Made by a program: the position numbers and the translations under genes. Below are positions 11,714 through 22,225 of a DNA stretch of 64,000 nucleotides, in pieces. Source of the stretch: Colocasia esculenta (lineage: Eukaryota; Streptophyta; Magnoliopsida; Alismatales; Araceae); contig CM024761.1 in NCBI GenBank assembly GCA_014218235.1, forward strand, positions 92,749,648 through 92,813,647. The letters are read 5' to 3'. The notes below the pieces were generated by a model that saw nothing but the letters and a program-made list of their open reading frames with translations, was not told where the DNA came from and did not search any database. Numbering within the stretch: position 1 is the stretch's first letter; each line of letters starts with the position of its first letter.

Positions 11714-11797
11714 GAGGGTTGAGGGTGCTAATCCCGCAGCTAACCCCTGGCATCCTCTGCTCTTCAAGTTCAAACTCTCTTTTCCTCTCTTGCAACC

Positions 11798-13262
11798 ATG
11801 AAGAGGAATTATTCGGCTTTTGCAGAAGATATCCCTTCTTACTCCGGCCCAAAAGCTGCTAGGGAGACATATGCCGATCTAAAGCAACTCTCCGCTATCC
11901 CGGGGCACATCTACACGCTCCTGGAGCTCCAAGTAAGTGCCCTTTTCTTCCTGAGATTCTGAACTTTCTGCACTGCTCTGCTTTTTTCTGCTCTGTTTTG
12001 CTCTTCTCTTTTCTCCTTTTTTCCTTCCGTTCTTCATGCTCCTTCTTCTATCTCAGATCCTCCCCGGTCAACGGCGATTCTCAAAGATGCCGTGGCTGGT
12101 ACCCATGCTTGAGTTACTGCCGCCCACGTCTATTGGTCACTTGAAGGAGTGGGGGCTGTCCACCGTCTTCGTACTGGCCAAAAACTACAACAAGTTGGTG
12201 CATGTGTGGGAGAGTGTCACAGCCATGGTGGAGCTATGGCATCCACAGACCAACTCGTTCATCTTTCTAGAGTTCGAGGCGACGATCCTTTTGGAAGAGA
12301 TGGAGATCATGCTTGGCCTCCCACGCTATCAAAGGGGCGAAGAGTTTGCAATCTCCTATACCGTGGACCAGATCAACTCATGGAGCATCCTGGCATGCAT
12401 CACCACAAAGAATAACGATCTCTACTCTATGACTAGCGGTATGCATGTTCACCTCCTCCCGATTGCTCAGTGGATTATTTCCCAGTGTAAGCGGAAGACC
12501 ACGAACTATACCGCCATCGCCAAGGCAGCTGCCATATGCATTTGCGGCGTCATACTCTTTCCGGAAGCCGACGGTGCCATCTCTTTTGGCAATCTTAGCA
12601 TTATTGACTCCATCTCTGAAGGTATGAAAATTGGGCAAGCCGTCCTGGGTTTTCTTTATGCTGGCCTGACCTCTGCAGCACTCGGGGGTCCCTTCTATGG
12701 ATCGGTCGTCGCCTTTGAACTATGGATGGGGATGCATGTTTAATTCCGGGCGGTGGAGGACTTGACCATGGAATGCAAGACAATGCTGAACCACCCACTG
12801 GCGTACGTGGGCGGGCGACTTCACATGAGCCCTCAGGCGTGGTGCAAAACGGCTCAAGTGAAGGGCATACAAGCTTGGCGCCAATACCTCCAAAGTCTGA
12901 CCGTGGCGGATTTTGACATGCGCCCTCGATTCATGCACGGTCGGACAATCCACCTTCCTCAACGCGCTGGGCTTGCTTTGAGGCTGCTGGGCAACGGGGC
13001 GCTAGTTTCCTACAACCCGGACCGCTGCCATCTCCAATGTGGTGCGGCTCGCACGGTGGTTCCACTTCTATCACACTTCCCACCTATCCAAGAGAGGAAG
13101 AGGGGCGATGCACAGGACGAACGCGACATGCGCAGCGCCGTCGTCCACTGGGAAGGATGCGCGACGAGCGCGATTCAAGCCGAGGTGGAAGAAGATGACG
13201 AAGCAATCATGGAATACATTGATGCTTTGAAGAAACTTCAGCCAGCGGGAGGGAACAATTGA
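11798..13262 (+). pseudogene. Antisense gene 1 in C: DUF7745-like (plant mobile domain-related) protein, two exons
   Basis: Exon 1 is 11798-11932 (45 codons, MKRNYSAFAEDIPSYSGPKA onward). A 124 bp GT-AG intron (11933-12056: AAGTAAGT donor, TCTCAG acceptor) follows in phase 0, and exon 2 is 12057-13262. The protein would be about 446 residues. Exon 2 has the layout of plant DUF7745 / aminotransferase-like mobile domain proteins: an N-terminal motif with FEATILLEEMEIMLGLPRY, a middle helix with KAAAICICGVILFPEADG, and GNGALVSYNPDRCHLQCG near the end. A single in-frame TAA at 12741 interrupts it; otherwise the frame is intact. It has its own TATA box. These domains are shared by retrotransposon cargo and host silencing factors; the role here is unknown. 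Family assignment is by pattern, not search. Confidence 0.65.
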
Positions 13263-13404
13263 TTTGATTTGAATTGTAAGCCAGATTATAGTTAGGAAAG
13301 GATTTGAAGGTATTGTTTGATTGTTTAGGATGAATTAGAGCATGTAACAGACTTTGCACTTGAATGAAATAGAATGAAATTTTATGCAAATGGAAGGGCT
13401 CTGT

Positions 13405-13515
13405 TGATGACGCGACAGCCAGGGGTGTCGCCTTTATGTCGCGGCCATGCGGGGTGTCGCGACGCTGTCGCGGCAGCCCAGAGGGTCGCGACATGAACGC
13501 GACCGCCCGCTGCAT
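13405..13515. repeat. GTCGCGAC-rich module between the two antisense genes
   Basis: ACGCGACAGCC, GTCGCGGC, GTCGCGAC and similar motifs occur about seven times in 110 bp. It lies about 165 bp upstream of the start codon of antisense gene 2, in its presumed promoter or 5' UTR. Confidence 0.6.
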
Positions 13516-13679
13516 CGCTTCATGAACCGATCGATTCAAAAATAAACGGCCCCCCTTTCCTTCTTCCTTTTCGGTTTTCAAAAAAACAAATCTCCAAACC
13601 TTGAACCTTTCCCCCAATCCCCTTTTGCATTCCGACCTCCTTGCTAGCTAGACACCCACTCCAAGACAACCCTAACGCA

Positions 13680-16539
13680 ATGGAAGGAGGAAAGGACATC
13701 GGTGGAGACTCATCACGAAGGAAACGCCAAGCGGAGCGTTGGAGCTCACGACGGCGGATGGAGGAGCCTCCGGTCGAGGAGGAAGCGCCCGAGGTCGCGA
13801 TGGGAGAGGAGGAGGACGAGGGGATGGCTCCGGTCGCGAATGTGGAGGAGGAGCGGAGGAAAAGAGCGAAAGCCATGAAAACGGTAAGTGCCCCTTCCAC
13901 GAACCTTGAATGGTAGTAGAATAGAGGTAGACGGAGCCCCTAGAGGGCGAATGTAGGGCGAAACGCCCATGAAAATGAGGATCAAGCAAAAGAGGCTCCG
14001 GCCGGTTTGATTATGAGAACGCGTCAGCACGACCCGTCGCGACATGGTGTCGCGGCGGGGCGGGGCGTCGCGACAGTGTCGCGACGTCTAGGGCAGACGC
14101 GACCTTATCGCGACCTAAGAAGGTGACGCGATAAGGTCGCGGTGTCCCGCACCGTCGCGACAAGGTCGCGGCTGCAACAGCTGTCGCGACTTCATCCGAA
14201 CACACAAAAAAAACCTGAAATTGAACTTGAACGAATTTTGCAGGGTGAAATGAGGGCTCGAGTGTCATGGACACTGGTGCTGGCTGCTTTCCTAGCCTTC
14301 CCCCCTTTCCAGCGAGAGCGAGTAGAGGAGATGGGGTTCGGGCAGATCTTTAGGATCGAGAGGATGAGGGTGGACCCGGCCCTCACCCAGGCCCTGCGGA
14401 GCAGGTGGGACACGGAGGCGAGTGCCTTTGCATTCCCATGGGGGCATATGATCCCTAGCTTGGAGAATGTGAGCCGGATCACAGGGCTTAGAGTCTATGG
14501 GCGGGCAGTGAGCGGCTACACCTATCCCTGCTATCATGACTTAGCTGAGCGCCTCCTAGACCTCCCAGTAGAGCGCAGGTCCTCCCTAGTGCCTAGGGTA
14601 GCATTGCAGGAGAGTCTGGCTTGTACGAGGCGGGGAAGAACGCAGGGGAGAGTGAGGATGAGTACCTGGCGAGGCTAGCTAGGGTCAGCCAGAGGGAGCT
14701 TGCGAGCGAGCCCGGGCCGCAGGCGGACTTGGACTTGCGCCGTTTTCTCGTTCTCTTTCTTGGTAGACTCTGTTTGCCACGAGAGGCGACGCAGTCCACT
14801 GCCGCTTCCTGCCCTTGCTAGAGGACCTAGGTGAGGTAGGGGGGTATGCTTGGGGAGCAGCCTTCTTAGCGCACCAGTTCGACGGTTTGAGCGCCTCAGA
14901 GCGGCAGACGTCTACGAGCGGCTTCTACCCTTTCCTTCAGGTACACCTTCTCTCCTAACTCTCTTGGATCTAAACATCATTTTGCTTAAACTGCCAACTG
15001 ATTTGTCTTTCATCTTGCAGGTTTGGGCCTATCTACACCTCCCGGCCCTGGGAGAGGGGATCTCACACGGCCGGGCTTCGTGCCCATTGCACGCCGTTGG
15101 GACTCTCGCCGAGACACCCGCCACTTGGTTGATCAGCTGGAGCGCCTACAGGAGGTCATTGACAGCTACCCTTATCTGGATGTAAGTACCTTTAATCCCT
15201 GCCTTTTGAAATTATTTGCTTGAAATGACTGATTACTTCTCTTTTGCAGGTGGTTTGGCAGCCATATCTGGGGGAGGGTGATGAGGGACAGCCTTGGTTG
15301 GTGCAGGCCCGCCCCTACTTCGGTAGGTCGGTGTGGTTGCATGCGCTGAACCTTGTGCTACCTCTGAACCTATTTCTGACCCAGCGCTCCCTGGGCCTCA
15401 GGCAGAGTGTTGTGGAGTTCCCCGTCCGGGACCGGTTTCGCCGGCCGGGTCGGAGTTTTCGGGGACTTCACGACACGACAGACTGGCGGGAGCGCGCGCG
15501 AGAGCAGATCGAGAACTGGGAGCGGAAAGGCAAGGGTGTCAGATCGGACGCGACCACTGATGATGCCTACCTCCAGGCGTACGCCTTGAAGTATGGAGGA
15601 AAGGTATACAAGAGCGCCCGACACCAGGTAAAACTTCTAAACCACGGCTCAAAGAATTCGGATTTAATGATTAGAACTGATGATTTGGCAATTCCTTGCA
15701 GGTGGACGTGACAGGTGAGATCGCTTCGCTCCGAGCCTTGCTCCAGTCGGCGGTGCAAGATCGGGAGGCAGCCCAGAGGCAGACGGCAGAGCTGGTAAGT
15801 ACCGTGTTCACTTTCAGCCCCCCCTTGATTTAAGCAAAAAATTTGAAACTGACATGTCTTTTGCGTGCAGCGGAGTGAGCTGGAGAGAGTGAGGGGTACC
15901 GGAGCAGGCGGTGCTTCCTCCTCTCGGAGCGCAGGGGGCTCTCCATCGCTCATGGAGGCTCGACTGGCAGGGGCAGTGCTGAGAGCTGAGGAGGCTCAGA
16001 GGCACTTGGAGGAGCGGGTAAGTTCATTTAAACACTTGAGTCGTTTATTTCCAAATGATGCTGATTGATTACTTGTTGTGCAGGAGAGAGACTTGGAGTT
16101 GTCTCACGAGCAAGCCATGACGTTGCAGAGCGAGAGGGACCAGCTGCGCATCCGGGCGGAGGCGCCTGAGGCACAAGTGGCGGAGATGACCCGGGAGCTG
16201 GCGACGCTGCGGGTACAGAGGCCGCCCGGAGATCAGGAGGAGGTGACCCGACTGCGTGCAGAGCTGTTGGCACAGCAGACACTGGCGCGGGGCCTTTAGC
16301 AGATCGTGACGGATATAGGCCGATCACGCAGTCAGAGCCGGAGCAGGGCGAGCGTGAGCAGGGCGACCGGCGCCTCCGTCGGGCAGTATTTAGCGGGTTC
16401 CTCCAGCAGGCGGAGGAACGAGGAGGAGGAGAGGCACCGGCAGGGCGAGGGTAGTGCTCATGAGGGTAGAGGGGGTGGCGAGATGTTGCCACCTCCGGAT
16501 AGGCGAGAGGGATCCGGGTAGAGTGGCGGTGGACAGTGA
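13680..16539 (+). pseudogene. Antisense gene 2 in C: plant mobile domain protein with coiled-coil tail, seven exons
   Basis: Exons by GT-AG borders: 13680-13883, 14244-14940, 15021-15181, 15250-15627, 15702-15794, 15871-16017 and 16084-16539. Exon 1 encodes a charged leader (MEGGKDIGGDSSRRKRQAER). Exons 2-4 encode an aminotransferase-like plant mobile domain: SLENVSRITGLRVYG, then LRRFLVLFLGRLCLP, YAWGAAFLAHQFDG, VWAYLHL, VVWQPYL and LGLRQSVVEFP. Exons 5-7 are Glu/Arg/Gln-rich, probably coiled coil, with a Ser/Arg-rich end. Frames change near 14615, 14780 and in exon 3 (161 bp; D has 162, so one base is lost). TAG codons at 16297 and 16519 interrupt the last exon. D carries the same gene with matching exon sizes. 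Mobile domains of this type act in nuclear transposon silencing in host proteins; function here is unknown. Confidence 0.75.
14020..14195. repeat. GTCGCGAC-rich module inside intron 1 of antisense gene 2
   Basis: The densest patch in the window: more than ten GTCGCGAC, GTCGCGGC, GACGCGAC or TATCGCGACC motifs in 175 bp. Several are perfect octamer palindromes. Confidence 0.7.
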
Positions 16540-17871
16540 GGAGACTTGTGAGCCACCTCCCTCTTATCTATGTACATTTTGTTCATATCTTAGTGCAGTT
16601 TTACTTTCATGCCAATATTTATGATAAATAATGGTTTGCGATTGACACGAGTGAGAGGCGAGTTTCAAACAAGCGAGAGAGAAAGGGAGTCTTGAGCGTG
16701 ATATTGTACTCTGCCCTTGAAATGCCTGTTCCTGCACACACTTAGAAGAACAAGTTAGATCTGTTCTTAGGCTCAGCCCCTTGCGCGTAAAATGATAAAA
16801 TCTAACTCCGTAATTGTCAAGGGGCCGAGCCTTATTAAATAGGCGAAAAGACAATGAAAATAATGCATGCTAAAGAAAAGCAATATGTACACACATTTTT
16901 TTTTTTTTCTGAAAACTATATTATTTTTTATGATTTTAGAAATCTTTTGATTTTTTTTGGATTTTTGGAATTTTTGATTTTTTTTTGTTTTGGGGATCTT
17001 TTGATTTTTTTGGATTTTTTGAATTTTGATTTTTTGGTTTTGGAGATCTTTTGATTTTTTTTGGATTTTAGGGATCTTTTGATTTTTTTTGGATTTTTGG
17101 ATTTTTTTTTGGATTTTTTGGATTTTTGATTTTTTTGGAAAATTCTTTTGATAACAACACTTCTTAATGTTGAGCGATTAACCGTGAGCCTTACCTCTAT
17201 CTCACTTTGGAGAGTAAGATTTATGTGCAACGCATATTCATCTTCGGTTTGCTAAGATTTCTTGCCCCTGTGACAACAATGTTCCAACACAGATCAAGCA
17301 TAGGGATCTTTGGTCATTTTTTGGGAGGATAGGAAGAATATGAATGTGATAAGACTTAGTCTCGGGGTCGGGGTTGCCGACTTGTACGACTTGCAACAAG
17401 TAAGCTACATGTGCTATTCATCTGTTGTCCAGGGACTTTAGGGCCACAGTATTTTCTCTTTTGACTGGGGCATGCGTGCGACCGGGCTCAAGGGCGTCCC
17501 GCGGGGAACTGTACTGCCACTCTTTAACATGCCCCTTCATTTTATCATTTCGTCGCTTTATTTTTGTGCTATATGCTTTTCTTAGAACTGCCCGTCCCTC
17601 CTTGAGACTTCAAACACATGGTCTATACTGTTGCATGTTTACATGTTAGCCTTCCCCTTGCCCCTAGACCTTGTCCGAGTAGGGAGAGAATTGACCTTTT
17701 GTTTCCCCGAGCAAGGGCTAAGCGAGAACACTGTATGTGAAGGGACAATGACCTTAGGCTACCATGTTGAGTACGTGATTGCGCATAAATATTATTTCGT
17801 CAATATGAGAGGGAGCGAGACACTTGGCAAATGGCTACTTATTAATTGGTGTTGTTATCAAAGACTGTTGA
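16540..17871. other. Spacer between convergent antisense gene 2 and pol in C, with a T-rich tract
   Basis: No gene is seen. From 16892 to about 17135 the plus strand is almost pure T with GGATTTTT and GATCTTTTGA interspersions. On the minus strand it reads as an A-rich tract after pol. D keeps the counterpart (A-rich on its plus strand, 46424-46735). Blocks at 16740-16850 and 17280-17700 are also shared with D (46770-46880, 45880-46160), so this is a genuine part of the element. Confidence 0.6.
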
Positions 17872-19632
17872 TCAGGGGTAGAATCTTTTAAGATATAATC
17901 CATTCCATGGGTGAGAGAGTTCATCACCATCGGCATTAACTAACCTATATGCGTTTCCCGGGTACACTTCTTTAATGACGTACGGCCCTTCCCAATTTGC
18001 AGACAGTTTTGATCTTGGACCTCCAGGTTTTATGAAAATTCGCTTCAAAACCATGTCTCCTTCTTGAAACTTACGCTCAATCACTTTCTTTTGAAAAGAC
18101 CTCGAGAGTCTATTTTGATATGAAAGCACATGATCGGCTGCAGCTAGACGCCGTTCATCCAAGAGCTCTAGTTGTGTAAGTAACGCCTCCCGATGTTCAT
18201 CGGGATTAAGTTCTTTGTCCAACTGAATTCTTAGCGAAGGGATGAGAATCTCGTGTGGGCATACCGCTTCCATCCCGTATGTAAGTGAGAAAGGAGTTTG
18301 CCCCGTAGGTGTGCGGATGGAGGTGCGGTAGGCCCACAGAGCCTCAATTAGCTTTTCTGGCCAATCAGCGAATTTATTAGACTCACAAGTTTTCTTCAAA
18401 ATCTTTAAAAGTGTTTTATTCGTGGCTTCGGCCTGGCCGTTGCCCTGTGGATAATAAGGAGACGAATGATGCAAAGAAATATTGAACTTCTTACAGAGGT
18501 CTTGAAGGTCTTGTGATATGAACTGAGGTCCATTGTCGGTGACGAGGCTGCCAGGTACTCCAAACCGTGCAATGATGTTCTTCATGATGAACCTGCACAC
18601 AGTCGAACCTTTGATTTCTGCAAATGCTTCTGCTTCGGCCCATTTGGTGAAATACTCAGTAGCAGTGAGGATGAAGGATTTTTGTTTTATCTGAGCATTA
18701 GGATCACCAAGGGGCCCGATGATATCAAAGGCCCACATGGAGAAAGGCCAAGGAGAAGATAGTGGATGCAAAGAGGAAGACGGAGCATGAATTTTATCGG
18801 CATGGATTTGGCATCTGACACACCTACGAACGTAGGCGGCACAATCCTCTTCTAAGGTTGGCCAGTAGTAGCCCTGCCTAAGGATCTTTTTGGCTAACAT
18901 CTGACCATTCACATGCCCTCCGCATTCACCGGAGTGAGATCCTTCCACTATCTTCCAAGCCTCTTCATCGGTCACGCATCTGAGGAGCATTCCATTTAGA
19001 GCGCGTCTGTAAAGGACTTCACCCACGAGGGTATACTTCAATGCCGCTCTACGGATAGCTCGCCTATCTTCTGCTTCAGCTTCTTCTGGGAAGGTACCGT
19101 CTCTGCAAAACTGCTCAATCTCATGGTACCACGGCCTCTCTTCTTCCATCAATTCCCCTAATTCAACAAGCAACAACTCCTTCGCTTCTTTCTTCTCTGC
19201 CTTCAACACTAGGGAGCTCCTAAGGTTTGAGAACCAAGGATCCTGAGTTGAGGGAGCTTCTAATCTCTGAACGGTGATAGTCTCAGCGCTACGGCTGAGA
19301 GGGAAGGAGAGAGACGAAGCTAACGATGCCAGAGCATCGGCCAGAATGTTCTGAGAGCGAGGAGTATGAATGTAGATGAGTTGACGGAATTGCTTGGCGA
19401 GGAGCGTGACCAGATCTTGATATGGCTTGAGTTTGGGGTCACGAGTGCGATAGGTAGAGAGGACTTGCCGAAGAACGAGCTGAGAGTCCCCTATGATCTT
19501 AAGGTGACGGGCACCTAAAAGGTAGGCAAGCTTAAGACCGGCTAGGAGAGCCTCATACTCGGAGATGTTGTTGGTGGCGTAGAACTGGAGTTGATAAGCC
19601 AAAGGAATGGTGATCCCTTCTGGGGTGAGCAA
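17872..19632 (-). CDS. pol: Element C pol, 3' part: second RNase H and integrase
   Basis: Open for 586 codons. Residues 1-105 are the extra (archaeal-like) RNase H of Tat elements: acidic residues at about E25 (SEYEALL), D49 (GDSQLV) and D99 (ADALASLAS); the first catalytic Asp (FDGALNS) lies just upstream in another frame. Integrase follows. The zinc-binding set is H233, H240, C271 and C274. The catalytic triad is D303 (AFDIIGP), D366 (TDNGPQF) and E402 (GQAEATN). The C-terminal domain ends HPWNGLYLKRFYP. There is no chromodomain. The frame is joined to the RT frame upstream only after a shift near 19720, so the polyprotein is broken there. The integrase part itself looks intact. Confidence 0.9.
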   Translation of the reverse strand: MLTPEGITIPLAYQLQFYATNNISEYEALLAGLKLAYLLGARHLKIIGDSQLVLRQVLSTYRTRDPKLKPYQDLVTLLAKQFRQLIYIHTPRSQNILADALASLASSLSFPLSRSAETITVQRLEAPSTQDPWFSNLRSSLVLKAEKKEAKELLLVELGELMEEERPWYHEIEQFCRDGTFPEEAEAEDRRAIRRAALKYTLVGEVLYRRALNGMLLRCVTDEEAWKIVEGSHSGECGGHVNGQMLAKKILRQGYYWPTLEEDCAAYVRRCVRCQIHADKIHAPSSSLHPLSSPWPFSMWAFDIIGPLGDPNAQIKQKSFILTATEYFTKWAEAEAFAEIKGSTVCRFIMKNIIARFGVPGSLVTDNGPQFISQDLQDLCKKFNISLHHSSPYYPQGNGQAEATNKTLLKILKKTCESNKFADWPEKLIEALWAYRTSIRTPTGQTPFSLTYGMEAVCPHEILIPSLRIQLDKELNPDEHREALLTQLELLDERRLAAADHVLSYQNRLSRSFQKKVIERKFQEGDMVLKRIFIKPGGPRSKLSANWEGPYVIKEVYPGNAYRLVNADGDELSHPWNGLYLKRFYP

Positions 19633-19640
19633 GACTGCAC

Positions 19641-21125
19641 CTATGCCCCGTCCCCTAGAATTGAGAGCTCCATCGAAATGGAGTGACCAGAAGGGATCGT
19701 GAGAGACAAGTGATAGGTTTTCATCGGGAATTCCTCTTGAACCGTATCACTATGAGGAAGAGGGAGGTGAGCAAGGTGCTCAGCAATGGCATACCCTTTT
19801 ATGGCTTTCTGAACAATAAAGGAGATATCAAACTGAGAGAGGAAACTTTGCCAGCGTGCCAATCTGTCGGCGAGGACTGGCTTTTCCAGGAGATACCTAA
19901 TAGGGTCCATTCTAGAAATCAAACTCACCTTATGAGCTAGGAAGTAGTGCTTCAATTTCTGCACTACCCAAACTAGCGCTGCACAAGTTTTCTCCATTGT
20001 GGTGAGTTTGAGCTCGGAAGGATTGAATAGCCTAGATAGGTAGTAGACTGCCCTTTCTTTGCCGGATTCATCATGCTGAGCAAGGACAGCTCCTAGGGAG
20101 TCCTCAACAGTTGACAGATATAGGATTAGGGGTTTCCCAGGGACAGGCGCCTGAAGCACGGGCGGATTCATAAGGTAACTTTTGAGCTCATCGAAGGCCT
20201 CTTGGCATTTAGCATTCCATTCAAAATTAACTCCTCCTCTCAACAGTTCGTAGAAAGGACGACATCTTTGAGAGTGCTGAGATATGAATCTCCTTATGAA
20301 CTGCAGCCGACCAATCAAACCTCGAAGCTCAGATATGTTCTTAGGAGGAGGCATCTCATTGATTGCCTTGGCCTTGTGCGGGTCTATCTGAATCCCCCGT
20401 TTACTAACTATGAAGCCTAGCAATTTCCCCGAGGAAACTCCAAACACGCACTTCTTTGGATTCATCTTCAATTGATACTCTTGTGCGCGACGGAAGACTT
20501 TGGCCAGCACGGAGGAATGCTCTCTTCGAGTTCTTGACTTCACCACGATATCATCCACGTAAACCTCAACATCAATATGTATCATGTCGTGGAAGATAGC
20601 TAACATTGCTCTTTGATAAGTGGCGCCGGCATTCTTTAATCCAAATGGCATGACCACATAGCAATATGTTCCCCATGGGGTGGTGAAGGAGGTCTTCTCT
20701 TGATCCTCCGGGGCTAGACGAATTTGATTATAGCCGGAGTACCCATCCATGAACGATAGAGTTTCGAACCCTGCTGTATTATCGATCAAAACATCCAAAT
20801 GAGGTAGCGGGAAATCGTCCTTAGGACATGCCTTATTCAAATCCCGGAAATCTATGCAGATGCGCACTCTTCCGTCTTTCTTCATCACCGGGACGATGTT
20901 TGCCACCCACAAAGGATAGAGGACTACACGGATAAACTTGGCTTTGTGTAGCTTATCAATCTCCTCTTTCATCTTTAAAGCGATGTGGGGGAGGAACCTC
21001 CTTAGCTTTTGTTTAACGGCAACTGCCCCTGGCTTCAAAATTAACCTATGCTCCACCAAATCGGGGTCAATGCCGGGCATGTCATCATAGGACCAGGCAA
21101 ATGAATCCTTGAACTCCCTTAACAT
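19641..21125 (-). CDS. pol: Element C pol, central part: reverse transcriptase and degenerate RNase H
   Basis: Open for 494 codons. RT motifs in order: IVPVMKKDGRVRICIDFRDLN (about residues 77-97), MDGYSGYNQI, YVVMPFGLKNAGATYQ, and the catalytic YVDD at 189-192. The first (gypsy-type) RNase H, about 330-450, has lost its usual acidic signatures: LILYLSTVED stands where a YTDAS-type motif is usual, and AIAEHLAHLP where DALSR is usual. A degenerate first RNase H plus an extra functional one is characteristic of the Tat lineage. Frameshifts join it to the segments on both sides (near 21130, one base missing relative to D, and near 19720). Confidence 0.92.
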   Translation of the reverse strand: MLREFKDSFAWSYDDMPGIDPDLVEHRLILKPGAVAVKQKLRRFLPHIALKMKEEIDKLHKAKFIRVVLYPLWVANIVPVMKKDGRVRICIDFRDLNKACPKDDFPLPHLDVLIDNTAGFETLSFMDGYSGYNQIRLAPEDQEKTSFTTPWGTYCYVVMPFGLKNAGATYQRAMLAIFHDMIHIDVEVYVDDIVVKSRTRREHSSVLAKVFRRAQEYQLKMNPKKCVFGVSSGKLLGFIVSKRGIQIDPHKAKAINEMPPPKNISELRGLIGRLQFIRRFISQHSQRCRPFYELLRGGVNFEWNAKCQEAFDELKSYLMNPPVLQAPVPGKPLILYLSTVEDSLGAVLAQHDESGKERAVYYLSRLFNPSELKLTTMEKTCAALVWVVQKLKHYFLAHKVSLISRMDPIRYLLEKPVLADRLARWQSFLSQFDISFIVQKAIKGYAIAEHLAHLPLPHSDTVQEEFPMKTYHLSLTIPSGHSISMELSILGDGA

Positions 21126-21127
21126 TT

Positions 21128-21760
21128 CTATGAGCTCTTCTTCTTCTTCAGGGGGAGACCAGAAGCTATGGTTAAGAGCCTGGGGTCCTCTTGCGTTCCC
21201 ACATTTACCTCTTTAGTAGGTTCGTCGACTGCTGAGGTAGGTTCATCGAATCTCCTCATACCACTAGCATACGCCTCAGCAGCATCCTCTATCTCAACAC
21301 CATTCTCATCTAATGGGTCTTCTTCGGCTACGATTTCATATATCCCAAAGCCGTCGTCTAGCCCTTCCTCTATCGGCATCTCCTCTAAGTTCAGAACTAC
21401 CGCTTCTTTGACGAACTCTTCGACAGCTAGAAGAGCGCCACATCTATGGACTAAGTCTAAGAGGTATCTACGGGGTACGCCACTACCCTTCTTCTTCCTA
21501 GACGGGGACGGGGACTCACTAGAAACTACCCCTGAACTTGAGCTAGATTTGATATTTACAGGAGGCTCTGGAGAAGCGTCCAGAGGTTTGATGGAAGGGA
21601 AAACAACGGGTGCGGCAGGGCCGCGAAGATCCTCCGATGGAGCTGGAGGAGGAAGCGGGCCACCCGAGCTCAGGGTGCCGGCAACAGCATCGGGGTGTAG
21701 GGGAGCAGAAGGCCCCTCACCCGAATCGCCTGGAATGGCCATGTCTGACCACCAGGTGAA
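21128..21760 (-). CDS. Element C pre-RT region of pol
   Basis: The 3' part of a 347-codon frame that begins in the minisatellite. It contains the conserved stretches GVPRRYLLDLVHRCGALLAV, an acidic segment and FDEPTSAVDEPTKEV, all shared with D (35813-36273). It ends in LPLKKKKSS, where a one-base loss relative to D shifts it out of the RT frame. The frame through the minisatellite is probably not translated as such; in related Ogre-type elements the gag-pol gap is removed by splicing. The function of this segment is not recognised. Confidence 0.6.
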   Translation of the reverse strand, partial: FTWWSDMAIPGDSGEGPSAPLHPDAVAGTLSSGGPLPPPAPSEDLRGPAAPVVFPSIKPLDASPEPPVNIKSSSSSGVVSSESPSPSRKKKGSGVPRRYLLDLVHRCGALLAVEEFVKEAVVLNLEEMPIEEGLDDGFGIYEIVAEEDPLDENGVEIEDAAEAYASGMRRFDEPTSAVDEPTKEVNVGTQEDPRLLTIASGLPLKKKKSS

Positions 21761-21789
21761 GGCACGACTGGAGCGAAAGAATGACGACG

Positions 21790-22145
21790 ATGGCCGCTGG
21801 GGAGCAGATGTGACGGGGATCGCCGTCGAGAGTGGGAGCAGGAGAGGGGTGACGGGGATCGCCGTCGAGATCAGGAGTAGGAGGGAGGTGACGGGGATCG
21901 CCGTCGGAAGCAGGAGCAGGAGGGGGTGACGGGGATCACCATCGAATAGGAGCACGAGGGAGTGACGGGGATCGCCGTCGGAAGCATGAGCAGGAGGGGG
22001 GGGTGACGGGGATCGCCGTCGGAAATAGGAGCACGAGGGAGTGACGGGGATCGCCGTCGGAAGCAGGAGCAGGAGGGGGTGACGGGGATCGCCGTCGGAA
22101 ATAGGAGCACGAGGGAGTGACGGGGATCGCCGTCGGAAGCAGGGG
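21790..22145. repeat. GACGGGGATCGCCGTC minisatellite between gag and pol in C
   Basis: About eleven copies of GTGACGGGGATCGCCGTCG separated by two alternating spacers (AAGCAGGAGCAGGAGG and AAATAGGAGCACGAGG types), giving a period of about 33 bp and a double period of about 66 bp. Each core is a near-perfect inverted repeat (GACGG-GGATC-GCCGTC). A short CA run and about 25 T follow at 22150-22202. D holds a less regular version at the same place. Confidence 0.85.
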
Positions 22146-22225
22146 GGACACACACACACATTTTTTGTCATTTGGAATTTTTTTTTTTTTTTTTTTTTTT
22201 TTGATGAAAAAGGAACTACATTAGA

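Noticed and set aside
16928..17230. Lys/Ser-rich 100-codon minus-strand frame
   Set aside because: It is the translation of the T-rich tract; no conservation in D.
21168..21929. 253-codon plus-strand frame across the pre-RT region and minisatellite
   Set aside because: The minus strand carries the conserved text shared with D; the plus frame is a shadow of it and of the repeat.
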